A stretch of DNA of 18,482 bases, taken from TMED8 sp038125725 (GTDB taxonomy: Bacteria > Pseudomonadota > Alphaproteobacteria > Rhodospirillales > Casp-alpha2). The position numbers were made by a program, and so were the translations under genes. Under the pieces are notes generated by a model. It had not been told where the DNA came from. It did not search any database and saw only the letters and a list, made by a program, of their open reading frames with translations. Location of the stretch: assembly GCA_038125725.1 (NCBI GenBank), contig JAYPEK010000066.1, forward strand, positions 1-18,482. Reading direction: 5' to 3'. Below are positions 6,910 through 13,836 of this stretch, one piece after another; position 1 is the first letter of the stretch; every line of letters starts with the position of its first letter.

Positions 6910-6937
6910 ACTATATCCGCCGGGCTCATATTTGCAA
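6910..6937 (-). promoter_or_regulatory. Candidate promoter of the yajC-secD-secF operon
   Basis: Read on the minus strand there is a -35 TTGCAA (6932-6937) and a -10 TATAGT (6910-6915, five of six consensus bases) with a 16-base spacer. Transcription would start near 6903, leaving a leader of about 56 bases before yajC. The -10 sits inside a small inverted repeat, GGCGG at about 6916-6920 and CCGCC at about 6902-6906 (minus-strand reading), which could be an operator or chance. Confidence 0.55.
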
Positions 6938-6964
6938 ACGCAAAGCACGCTTGGCGCCAACAGA

Positions 6965-6993
6965 TTGACGCCGCCCATCCCTGCCCCTAGTTT
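6965..6993 (+). promoter_or_regulatory. Possible promoter giving a leaderless DUF815 mRNA
   Basis: TTGACG (6965-6970, five of six consensus bases) lies 17 bases before TAGTTT (6988-6993, a weak -10). A start about seven bases after the -10 would fall on or beside the ATG at 7001. The absence of any Shine-Dalgarno-like stretch there agrees with a leaderless transcript. The -10 match is poor, so this remains tentative. Confidence 0.35.
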
Positions 6994-7000
6994 CCACCGC

Positions 7001-7864
7001 ATGAACGAACATGACCTTCATTCGACCCTGAAAAGGATCGCTGACGCGCTGGACCGCCTGGCGCCGCCGGCGCCGCCCGAAATCGACTTCTCCGCCGCCG
7101 ACGCATTCGTTTGGCAGGCCGATCCCGCGTGGCTGGAGCCGGTGCCGAAGGTCAACCGGGTCGACCTGGAACTGCTCAAGGGCATCGACCGCCAGACCGA
7201 GATCCTACTCGACAACACGCAGCGCTTCGCCGACGGCCTGCCGGCCAACAATGCGCTGTTATGGGGCGCGCGTGGTACCGGCAAGAGCTCGCTGGTCAAG
7301 GCCGCACACGCGACGATCAACAAGAAGGCGCCGGGGTCGTTGGTGCTGATCGAAATTCATCGCGAGGACATTCCATCGCTGCCACGGCTTTTGATGATGC
7401 TGCTCGACGAAGCGAAACGTTTCCTACTGTTCTGCGATGACCTGTCATTCGATACCCAGGACGATTCCTACAAGTCCCTGAAAGCCGTTCTGGAAGGCGG
7501 TGTCGAGGGCCGGCCGGCCAACGTGTTGTTCTACGCGACGTCCAACCGGCGCCACCTGATGGCTCGCGACATGATCGAGAACGAGCGCTCGACGGCCATT
7601 CACGCTTCCGAGGCAGTGGAAGAAAAGGTCTCGCTCTCCGACCGGTTCGGGCTATGGCTGGGTTTCCACAACTGCGATCAGAATACCTTCTTCGCCATCG
7701 TCGAGGGGTACGCGGAGAAATTCAGCCTGCATTCATCCGATATCGACATTCGCCGCGAGGCCAACGAATGGTCGGTGACTCGGGGCTCACGCTCGGGCCG
7801 CGTCGCCTGGCAATTCATCCAGGACCTGGCCGGCCGGCTCGGCAAACCGCTGGATATGGAATAG
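7001..7864 (+). CDS. DUF815 family AAA+ ATP-binding protein
   Basis: The 287-residue protein is a predicted cytoplasmic P-loop ATPase of the DUF815 family. Walker A is GARGTGKSS (89-97) in the context NNALLWGARGTGKSSLVK, and Walker B is FLLFCDDLSF (141-150). A sensor-like segment VLFYATSNRRHLM follows, then SDRFGLWLGF, a stretch typical of the family, and a C-terminal helical lid. The N-terminal 50 residues include a DALDRLAPPAPPEIDF region. The exact substrate is unknown; the family is widespread in proteobacteria and often lies near this sec/tat gene group. ATG at 7001 fits the family N-terminus, but there is no ribosome binding site in the CCTAGTTTCCACCGC just before it, and a possible promoter would place the transcript start almost on the ATG. 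The stop is nine bases from the convergent neighbour. Confidence 0.93.
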   Translation: MNEHDLHSTLKRIADALDRLAPPAPPEIDFSAADAFVWQADPAWLEPVPKVNRVDLELLKGIDRQTEILLDNTQRFADGLPANNALLWGARGTGKSSLVKAAHATINKKAPGSLVLIEIHREDIPSLPRLLMMLLDEAKRFLLFCDDLSFDTQDDSYKSLKAVLEGGVEGRPANVLFYATSNRRHLMARDMIENERSTAIHASEAVEEKVSLSDRFGLWLGFHNCDQNTFFAIVEGYAEKFSLHSSDIDIRREANEWSVTRGSRSGRVAWQFIQDLAGRLGKPLDME

Positions 7865-7873
7865 GCCGCCCTT

Positions 7874-8710
7874 TCAGTAGCGAAGCTGCGCGTCGATCTG
7901 GCGCAACAGAAACGTCTTCAGTGTGCCGCCAGCGGAATTAGCCGCCTGGCGGGCGCCGGCGAGATCGCCGATCAGCATCATGATGATCGCCGTATCGGCC
8001 ATGATTTCCTGGCGCAGGATATTTCCGGTGACGTTCTTTTCCAATTCCATGCGCAGGCGCCCGATGGTCAACAGCGCCTCGCCCTTTTTGCCGTCGAGCG
8101 CCTGGGCGCGTGCCACCGCCAGCAATGCATCCAGCCGTTTGTTGTGGGTTTCCGCTTCCAAGGCCTGCATCCGCGCCCGCGCGCCGACGGCCTTGCGGCT
8201 ATGCCCGGCGATCACCAGCGTCTCGGCGAAATTGCGCCGATCACCCAGCGCCGTGGTATTGGCCGCCAGCCGCGCGCCATCCATATCGCCGGCCTCGGCC
8301 AGTACCATCGCGGTCTCGGCGGCGACGGCATCGCGTTCCACCGGGTCCAGTCCGGCCATGAAGCCGCGCGCGGCATTCCGGTCACCAGAGCGCAGCGCCA
8401 TGATCGCCAGATCGCGCTGCACGGCGCGGCGACGCGCGGCATTGGTCACCCGTGCCAGCGTCTGGGTGACGCCCGGCCGGTCCGTCTTGAAGCGCACCAG
8501 GGCAATCCGGTGATAGGCGAAATCCCGGATATCGGGCCTGGTAATGGTCCCGGCCGTCCGCATGGCGTCGGAGAAATTTCCGTCCATAGCCTGCGCCACC
8601 GAGCGATCAGCCCGCACCCGCTCATCGATGCGCTGGGCATTGGCGCTGCTACTGATCAGCACCGTCGCCAAAAGCACCGCCACCAGGGCGCCATGGGTCA
8701 GAAATCGCAT
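7874..8710 (-). CDS. Exported helical-repeat protein of unknown function
   Basis: The 278-residue product begins with a clear Sec signal peptide: MRFL, a hydrophobic core (ALVAVLLATVLIS) and a cleavage site after ANA at residues 23-25. The mature part is all-helical and Ala/Arg-rich, built of repeated helix pairs such as FSDAMRTAGTI, DRNAARGFMAGL, MDGARLAANTT and LAGARQAANSA. This resembles a TPR-like or other alpha-solenoid scaffold. No catalytic motif or cysteine is visible. The mature protein is predicted to be periplasmic and may bind another envelope protein, which is inference. ATG at 8710 is chosen over one at 8743 because GAGGAGG lies six bases upstream and the signal peptide starts there. 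It is divergent from the small cysteine-containing exported gene and convergent with the DUF815 gene at a nine-base gap. I do not recognise the family by name. Confidence 0.8.
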   Translation of the reverse strand: MRFLTHGALVAVLLATVLISSSANAQRIDERVRADRSVAQAMDGNFSDAMRTAGTITRPDIRDFAYHRIALVRFKTDRPGVTQTLARVTNAARRRAVQRDLAIMALRSGDRNAARGFMAGLDPVERDAVAAETAMVLAEAGDMDGARLAANTTALGDRRNFAETLVIAGHSRKAVGARARMQALEAETHNKRLDALLAVARAQALDGKKGEALLTIGRLRMELEKNVTGNILRQEIMADTAIIMMLIGDLAGARQAANSAGGTLKTFLLRQIDAQLRY

Positions 8711-8818
8711 GCTCGGCCTCCTCCTCTGTGCCGTTGACGCCACCGATTGCCGGCGGCAAGCTATCGTTTCATCGTTAGTAACCGGTCAACGTGATCGGGT
8801 TCCCTCCAGGAGGCTATT
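8711..8818. promoter_or_regulatory. Divergent promoter region of two exported-protein genes
   Basis: A seven-base inverted repeat, CGTTGAC at 8732-8738 and GTCAACG at 8785-8791, supplies a TTGAC -35-like element in each direction: TTGACG on the plus strand at 8734-8739 and TTGACC on the minus strand at 8784-8789. The -10 regions that should lie between them are poor matches. The symmetry may mark two back-to-back promoters or a shared regulator site. Confidence 0.4.
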
Positions 8819-9139
8819 ATGCACGGTTTCACCAGAATGGCAGCGATCACCGCCACCTCCCTGATCGCACTGACGGGCACGCATGGCAGGGCCAATGCCC
8901 TCGAAACCTATTCGGCCGATCAGAGCCAGCAATTCATGGACTGGTGCACAGGTGCCAAATCGGCAACGGAAAGCACCTGCTCGTGCACCCTCAAGAGCCT
9001 CGCCCAGACCGTGCCGGCGGCGACGCTGGCGCAGTTCCTGACCAGCCAGGCAAGCGGGTCGGGGTTCAGCTTCAACGCCGCCATGGCGACCACCGCCGCG
9101 ACCGTCACCCAGGCGCTGACGAGCTGCGCCGGCGGCTGA
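8819..9139 (+). CDS. Small exported four-cysteine protein of unknown function
   Basis: The 106-residue protein has a signal peptide with cleavage predicted after ANA at residues 25-27. The mature part of about 79 residues contains exactly four cysteines, C43, C54, C56 and C103, arranged as QFMDWC-x10-CSCTLKSL and a final SCAGG. Four cysteines in an exported protein suggest two disulfide bonds. The FM-x-x-C spaced before a C-x-C and a following helix resembles a group of small secreted helical proteins I have seen without assigned function; I cannot name the family. The start is firm: AGGAGG lies five bases before ATG at 8819. The gene is divergent from the helical-repeat exported protein and ends at 9139, directly abutting the stop of the M23 gene within TGATCA. 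Confidence 0.8.
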   Translation: MHGFTRMAAITATSLIALTGTHGRANALETYSADQSQQFMDWCTGAKSATESTCSCTLKSLAQTVPAATLAQFLTSQASGSGFSFNAAMATTAATVTQALTSCAGG

Positions 9140-10171
9140 TCAGGCGCGCCGCAGGTACTTCTTCGGATCGTGGGCGCGCTTGCCCTTACGGATTTCGAAA
9201 TGCAGTTGCGGCGTGGTGACGCTGCCGGTGGCACCGACCGTTCCCACCTTCTGTCCTTTCCTGACGGTATCGCCGCGCCGCACCAATAACGTATCCGCGT
9301 GGGCATAGGCGGTGACCCAACCGCCCTCGTGCTTGATCAGCAAAAGGTTGCCGAAACCGCGCAATTCATTGCCGGCGTAAACCACGACACCGCTTTGCGC
9401 GGCATTGATCGGAAAGCCTCTCGGCGCGGCAATGTTGATACCGTCGTTATGGAACCCCTTGGGCTTGGCACCGAAGCTGGAAATCACCCGCCCCTGAACC
9501 GGCCACAGGAAACCCTTGCCGCTGGTCGGCGGCGGTTTCGGGACCGCCATGCGCGTCGCCGGCCGAGACGCCACCGGTGCCGGTGCGGACACGGCCTTGA
9601 CCGGCGGTGTCGCCCAAGCGGGCGGCTTTGAAGGGGCCGGAGCGGGTTCGGATTTCGGTGCCGGCGCCGTCTTCGCGGATGACACCGCGACGGTCTCAAC
9701 CGCCGGCGCCCCCCCTGTGCGCGGCAAGCGCAGGCGCTGTCCCACATAGATCGTATAGGGCGGCTCAAGCTTGTTGAGACGCGCCAATTCATAAAGGCTG
9801 GCATCGTAGTTGGCCGCGAGTTGCGACAGCGTATCGCCCTTCACCACCTGATGTTCGCGTTCGCGCGGCAAGACGATTCGCTGCCCCACCCGAAGCAGGA
9901 ACGGCGGCGTCAACTCGTTCGCATCGATGATCGCGCGCATGGATACACCGTGCCGCTTGGACAGCGCCCAGACCGTATCGCCCTTACCCACATATACGGC
10001 CGTCGCACCCCGGAAAGCCTTGGAATCCTGGGTATTGGCTTTTCCCGACCGGGCACCGGCATTGACGTCGGTGGGTCCCTCGCCTCGCGGCGGCCATTCG
10101 GCATAGCCGCAACCGCCGAGCAACAGGATCAGCAGGAGATATCCGGCGTTCGCTCGCATCAACATCGCCAT
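9140..10171 (-). CDS. LysM and M23/LytM-domain lipoprotein, NlpD-like cell-wall hydrolase activator
   Basis: The 343-residue protein has a lipoprotein signal with lipobox LLLGGC (C21 would be lipidated). Two LysM peptidoglycan-binding domains follow at about 59-102 and 107-150, then a Pro/Ala/Lys-rich linker to about 220 and a C-terminal M23/LytM domain (FLWPVQGRVISSFG onward). The zinc site is degenerate. Active enzymes have HxGxD, where this has HNDGIN (N246 in place of Asp, His shifted), and the HxH motif reads Q322-L-H324. It should therefore act like E. coli NlpD or EnvC, activating an amidase for septal wall splitting rather than cutting the wall itself. This is inferred from the missing ligands. 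The gene lies 21 bases after pcm, the same pcm-nlpD order as in enterobacteria. It has no good ribosome binding site, so coupling with pcm is likely. Confidence 0.92.
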   Translation of the reverse strand: MAMLMRANAGYLLLILLLGGCGYAEWPPRGEGPTDVNAGARSGKANTQDSKAFRGATAVYVGKGDTVWALSKRHGVSMRAIIDANELTPPFLLRVGQRIVLPREREHQVVKGDTLSQLAANYDASLYELARLNKLEPPYTIYVGQRLRLPRTGGAPAVETVAVSSAKTAPAPKSEPAPAPSKPPAWATPPVKAVSAPAPVASRPATRMAVPKPPPTSGKGFLWPVQGRVISSFGAKPKGFHNDGINIAAPRGFPINAAQSGVVVYAGNELRGFGNLLLIKHEGGWVTAYAHADTLLVRRGDTVRKGQKVGTVGATGSVTTPQLHFEIRKGKRAHDPKKYLRRA

Positions 10172-10192
10172 GGAGTCATTATCAACGAGCGC

Positions 10193-10831
10193 CTATTCCT
10201 CGACAACACCGTCCACGAAGGGAACGAACCGCGTCGGGCCAAGATCCTCGGTCTCGGCGCCATCCTCGGTGCGGGTCACCTTGGTCAGACGCTGGTCGTC
10301 CTCGTCGAGACCAATGGGCACGACCATGATGCCGCCGACGGCCAATTGCTGGAACAGCACCGGCGGCACGTCCGGCGCGGCGGCGGCGACCAGGATGCGC
10401 TCGAACGGCGCCTGTTCGGGCCAGCCGCGGGCACCATCGCCGCAAACCGCCGTCACGTTGGAAAGCTTCAGTTCGCGAAAGCGCAATTCCGCCTCCTTCA
10501 GCAAGGCCGGATGGCGCTCGATGGTGTAGAGCCGCCGGCAGAGCGGTGCCAACACCGCCGCCTGATAGCCGGACCCGGTCCCGATCTCCAAAACCTTATG
10601 GCGGTCGGAGACTTCCAGCGCCTGGGTCATCAACCCGACGATCAAGGGCTGGCTGACGGTCTGATGGTAGCCGATGGGCAGCGCGAGGTTCTCGTCCCAG
10701 CGGTCCTTGAACGGGCCGGCGAGAAAGATCGAGCGCGGCAGCTTCTCGATCGCCGCCAATACCCGCGCGTCGGTCACGCCGCCCTGGCGCAACTCCAGGA
10801 TCAGGCGCCCCATGCGCGGGTCCAGGTTCAC
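10193..10831 (-). CDS. pcm: Protein-L-isoaspartate O-methyltransferase
   Basis: Pcm uses S-adenosylmethionine to methylate isoaspartyl residues that form in ageing proteins, starting their repair. The 212-residue protein has the family signature LPIGYHQTVSQPLIV (51-65), the SAM-binding motif I LEIGTGSGYQ (81-90) and the acidic motif YTIERHP. The length is typical. The start is GTG at 10829-10831, which overlaps the surE stop as GTGA; an in-frame ATG six codons later is the alternative. The surE-pcm-nlpD-like order recalls the classical enterobacterial stationary-phase cluster, and translational coupling to surE is expected. The gene is cytoplasmic with no signal peptide. Confidence 0.96.
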   Translation of the reverse strand: MNLDPRMGRLILELRQGGVTDARVLAAIEKLPRSIFLAGPFKDRWDENLALPIGYHQTVSQPLIVGLMTQALEVSDRHKVLEIGTGSGYQAAVLAPLCRRLYTIERHPALLKEAELRFRELKLSNVTAVCGDGARGWPEQAPFERILVAAAAPDVPPVLFQQLAVGGIMVVPIGLDEDDQRLTKVTRTEDGAETEDLGPTRFVPFVDGVVEE

Positions 10832-11595
10832 CGCAACGCGCCTTTCAGCTTGTTCAGCGTCGAGGCATGGGTGAGATCGAGGCTCAGCGGCGTCACCGCC
10901 ACGGCGCCCCGATACACCGCTTCCAGGTCGGTGCCGGGACGGAACTTTTCCTCGTCGCGCGCGGCGCCGACCCAGAAATAGGCGTCACCGCGCGGGTCCT
11001 TGCCGGCCTGCAACTCGCCGCCGATCTTGCGTCGGCCCTGGCGCACGACCTCGATACCGGTGACCTTGTTGGCCGCCACGTCGGGGAAATTGACGTTCAT
11101 CAGAACACCCGTCGGCCAGTCCGCCTTGGCCAGTTGCTTCAGCACCTTGGCGGTCCAGACCTCGGCGGTCTTCCAGGGCACCTGCTCGCGGTCGACGAAA
11201 TATTGGCTCAGCGCCACGGAGGGAATGCCAAGGAGCGTCCCTTCCATTGCCGCCGCCACGGTGCCAGAATAGGTGATGTCCTCGCCCAGGTTGCCGCCCC
11301 GGTTGATGCCGGAAAGCACCATGTCCGGCGGTGCCGCCTTCATCACTTCCTGCACGCCCAGAAGCACGCTGTCGGTCGGCGTGCCGTCGACGCCGTAGCG
11401 GCGCGTCGCCACCCGGCGGATGCGCAGCGGACGGCGCAGCGTCAGCGAATGGCTGGTGGCGCTCTGTTCGGTTTCCGGCGCCACCACCCAGACTTCCTTG
11501 AACAACGCGCTTGCGACCCGGACCAGCACCTTCATGCCGGGCGCGGCGATGCCGTCGTCGTTGGAGAGAAGAACGCGGGACTTCGATAGATTCAC
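10828..11595 (-). CDS. surE: 5'/3'-nucleotidase SurE
   Basis: SurE is a metal-dependent phosphatase that removes phosphate from nucleoside monophosphates and is linked to stationary-phase survival. The 255-residue protein shows the N-terminal motif VLLSNDDGIAAPG (8-20) with metal ligands D13 and D14, then S45 in ETEQSATS, GTPTDSV (71-77) and SGINRGGNLGEDITYSGT (95-112) with N98. GTG at 11593-11595 is chosen as the start because it puts the SNDDG motif at the usual distance from the N-terminus and overlaps the serS stop as GTGA. The open frame continues upstream to 11913, but that part is a shadow of serS. The gene is coupled at both ends, to serS and pcm. Confidence 0.96.
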   Translation of the reverse strand: MNLSKSRVLLSNDDGIAAPGMKVLVRVASALFKEVWVVAPETEQSATSHSLTLRRPLRIRRVATRRYGVDGTPTDSVLLGVQEVMKAAPPDMVLSGINRGGNLGEDITYSGTVAAAMEGTLLGIPSVALSQYFVDREQVPWKTAEVWTAKVLKQLAKADWPTGVLMNVNFPDVAANKVTGIEVVRQGRRKIGGELQAGKDPRGDAYFWVGAARDEEKFRPGTDLEAVYRGAVAVTPLSLDLTHASTLNKLKGALR

Positions 11596-12875
11596 GCGTC
11601 CGGCTCCAGCACCTCGAGGCCGCCCATGAAATGCCGGAGCGCTTTCGGGATGACCACCGAGCCATCGGCCTGCTGGTAATTCTCCAGGACGGCAATCAGC
11701 GTGCGCCCGACCGCCAGGCCGGAGCCGTTGAGGGTGTGCACGAAGGCCGTCTGCTTGCCGCCCTTTTCCGGCCGGTAGCGCGCGTTCATGCGCCGGGCCT
11801 GGAAATCGCCGCAGACCGAGCAGCTTGAGATTTCGCGGTAGGTGTTCTGGCCCGGCAGCCAGACCTCGATGTCGTAGGTCTTGCGCGCGCCGAAACCCAT
11901 GTCGCCGGTGCACAGCACGATGGTCCGATACGGCAGTTCGAGATTCTCCAGGATGCCCTCGGCGCAGCGGGTCATGCGCTCCAGTTCATCGAGGGAATCT
12001 TCCGGCTTGGTGACGGAGACCATCTCCACCTTGGTGAACTGGTGCTGGCGGATCATGCCACGGGTATCCTTGCCGGCAGACCCGGCTTCGGAGCGGAAGC
12101 ACCAGGTCATGGCGGTATAGCGGCGCGGCAGATAGTCGGCCTCGACCAGGTGCCCGGAAATGATGTTGGTCAGCGGCACCTCGGCCGTCGGGATCAGCCA
12201 ATGCCCGGTATTGGCCTTGAACAGGTCTTCGCCGAATTTCGGCAACTGGCCGGTGCCGAACATGGTGGCGTCGTTGACCAGGGCCGGCGGGTTGACCTCG
12301 GTATAGCCGTTGTCGCGGGTATGGGTGTTGAGCATCAGGTTGGCGAGCGCGCGTTCCATGCGCGCCAGACCGCCCGTCAGCATGACGAAACGCGAACCGG
12401 AAAGCTTCGCCGCCGTCTCGAAATCCATCATTCCCAGGCCCTCGCCAAGGTCGACATGGTCCTTGGGTTCGAAATCGAATTGGCGCGGATCGCCCCAGCG
12501 GCGCATCTCGACGTTGTCGTCCTCGCCCTCGCCGTCCGGCACATCGTCCAACGGCATGTTCGGCAGGCCGGCCAGGACATCGTTCAACTCGGCGGTGGCG
12601 GCGGCAGCCTCGGCCTCAAGGGCAGCCTGCGCCTCCTTGCTCTCGGAAACCTTGGCAATGACGTCGGCGGCATCCTCGCCACGCGACTTGGCGGCGCCGA
12701 TCTCCTTCGAAAGGGCATTGCGCTCGGTTTGAATCTCCTGCGCCCGGGTCTGGGCGTCGCGGCGCTTGGCGTCGAGCGCGATCAACTCGGCGGCCATCGC
12801 CGACTGGCCCGGCCGGCGGGTCAGCGCGCGGTCGAATTCATCCGCGTTTTCACGAATCCATCTGATGTCGAACAT
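11592..12875 (-). CDS. serS: Serine--tRNA ligase
   Basis: This enzyme attaches serine to tRNA-Ser. The 427-residue protein has the N-terminal long coiled-coil arm (about 30-105) that contacts the tRNA variable arm, then the class II catalytic core. Visible motifs are TAEVPLT (230-236), motif 2 with FRSEAGSAGKDTRG (260-273) and motif 3 NGSGLAVGRTLIAVLENYQ (383-401). The start MFDIRWIREN is typical of the family. AAGG lies about a dozen bases upstream. The gap to tatC is 97 bases, the longest non-coding stretch in the right-hand cluster after the one before tatA, so serS may have its own promoter in addition to read-through. Confidence 0.98.
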   Translation of the reverse strand: MFDIRWIRENADEFDRALTRRPGQSAMAAELIALDAKRRDAQTRAQEIQTERNALSKEIGAAKSRGEDAADVIAKVSESKEAQAALEAEAAAATAELNDVLAGLPNMPLDDVPDGEGEDDNVEMRRWGDPRQFDFEPKDHVDLGEGLGMMDFETAAKLSGSRFVMLTGGLARMERALANLMLNTHTRDNGYTEVNPPALVNDATMFGTGQLPKFGEDLFKANTGHWLIPTAEVPLTNIISGHLVEADYLPRRYTAMTWCFRSEAGSAGKDTRGMIRQHQFTKVEMVSVTKPEDSLDELERMTRCAEGILENLELPYRTIVLCTGDMGFGARKTYDIEVWLPGQNTYREISSCSVCGDFQARRMNARYRPEKGGKQTAFVHTLNGSGLAVGRTLIAVLENYQQADGSVVIPKALRHFMGGLEVLEPDA

Positions 12876-12972
12876 GGCGGCAAAATTACCTTGGAAGGGT
12901 TTGGAAAGGCTTAAAACGGGTTGCCGGTCTTATAGGGCGGATGACCGGTTTTGGGAAGAGCGCAGGGAACGG
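12876..12972 (-). other. tatC-serS gap with hairpin and weak promoter candidate
   Basis: A six-base-pair stem (CCGGTC at 12924-12929 with GACCGG at 12943-12948) encloses a 13-base loop. Flanking AAAAC and GTTTT could extend it imperfectly, making a weak attenuator-like hairpin on either strand. On the minus strand the loop contains TATAAG (12929-12934) with TTCCCA 17 bases upstream, a possible serS promoter matching four of six bases at -35. Neither reading is secure. Confidence 0.3.
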
Positions 12973-13830
12973 TCAGGACGAGGGCTCGGCCTTGGTCTCG
13001 GACGTCTCGCCATCGCTCTCTTCATCGCCTTCGTCGTCATCGTCCGCGTCATCGGCATCGGTCTGTTCGACGCGCTTCTTTTCGATCAGCCGAACCGAGA
13101 AGATCGAGATTTCATAAAGGCAGATGAGCACGGACGCGAGCAGCACCTGGCTGATCACGTCGGGCGGCGTGATGACGGCGGCGACGATGAAGGCAATGAG
13201 GATGGCGTACTTGCGCTTTTCACGCATGCCCTTGGCGGAAATGATGCCGATACGGCCCAACAGCGACAGCACCACCGGCAATTCGAAACAGATGCCGAAG
13301 GCGAAGATCAGGTTGATGGCGAGCGACAGGTATTCGTTCACCTTGGGCTCGGAAACGATCGGCAAAGTGCCGTCGCCGCCCTGCAGTTCGAAGTTCAACA
13401 GGAACTCGTAGGCCCAGGGCATGACGATGTAATAGACCATGGCGCCGCCCATGAAGAACAGGATCGGCGTGGCGATCAGGAACGGCGCCAGGGCGGATTT
13501 CTCATGCTTGTAGAGGCCCGGCGCGACGAACATCCAGAACTGCATGGAGATGAACGGAAAGGCAACGAACACCGCCGCGATCAGCGACAGCTTGATATAG
13601 GTGAAAAAGGCCTCGTGCAGGGCGGTGAAGATCAGCCGGCGGTGACCGCCCATCTTCTCGAACACGATGGCCAGCGGGTGCACCAGGAACTGGTAGACGT
13701 ATTCGGCGAACGGAAAGATCACCACGAACAGCACGATGATCGACAGCACGCTCCACATCAGGCGCGAGCGGAGCTCGATCAGATGCTCGAGCAGCGGCAT
13801 TTTCGCTTCTTCGGCTTCGGCCTCGGCCAT
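12973..13830 (-). CDS. tatC: Sec-independent protein translocase subunit TatC
   Basis: TatC is the polytopic inner-membrane receptor that binds twin-arginine signal peptides and exports folded proteins with TatA and TatB. The 285-residue protein starts with the conserved MPLLEHLIELRSRL (residues 11-24) preceded by a short acidic leader. Six membrane segments follow, with family stretches such as APGLYKHEKSALAPF and TPPDVISQVLLA. The C-terminal tail from about 250 is cytoplasmic and unusually acidic (DADDADDDDEGDEESDG). ATG at 13830 lies six bases after the tatB stop, so the two are coupled; AAGGG about ten bases upstream may serve as ribosome binding site. The tatA-tatB-tatC order is complete here. 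Confidence 0.97.
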   Translation of the reverse strand: MAEAEAEEAKMPLLEHLIELRSRLMWSVLSIIVLFVVIFPFAEYVYQFLVHPLAIVFEKMGGHRRLIFTALHEAFFTYIKLSLIAAVFVAFPFISMQFWMFVAPGLYKHEKSALAPFLIATPILFFMGGAMVYYIVMPWAYEFLLNFELQGGDGTLPIVSEPKVNEYLSLAINLIFAFGICFELPVVLSLLGRIGIISAKGMREKRKYAILIAFIVAAVITPPDVISQVLLASVLICLYEISIFSVRLIEKKRVEQTDADDADDDDEGDEESDGETSETKAEPSS

Positions 13831-13836
13831 TCGTCG

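Noticed and set aside
9821..10981. A 386-codon plus-strand open frame opposite the LytM lipoprotein, pcm and surE
   Set aside because: It crosses three well-supported minus-strand genes, has no family resemblance and no ribosome binding site.
11596..11913. N-terminal extension of surE
   Set aside because: The region is the 3' part of serS in another frame; GTG at 11593-11595 starts the protein at the proper distance from the SNDDG motif.
12913..12952. Plus-strand rho-independent terminator from the CCGGTC/GACCGG stem followed by TTTT
   Set aside because: No plus-strand gene precedes it, the stem is only six base pairs with a 13-base loop, and the T run is short.
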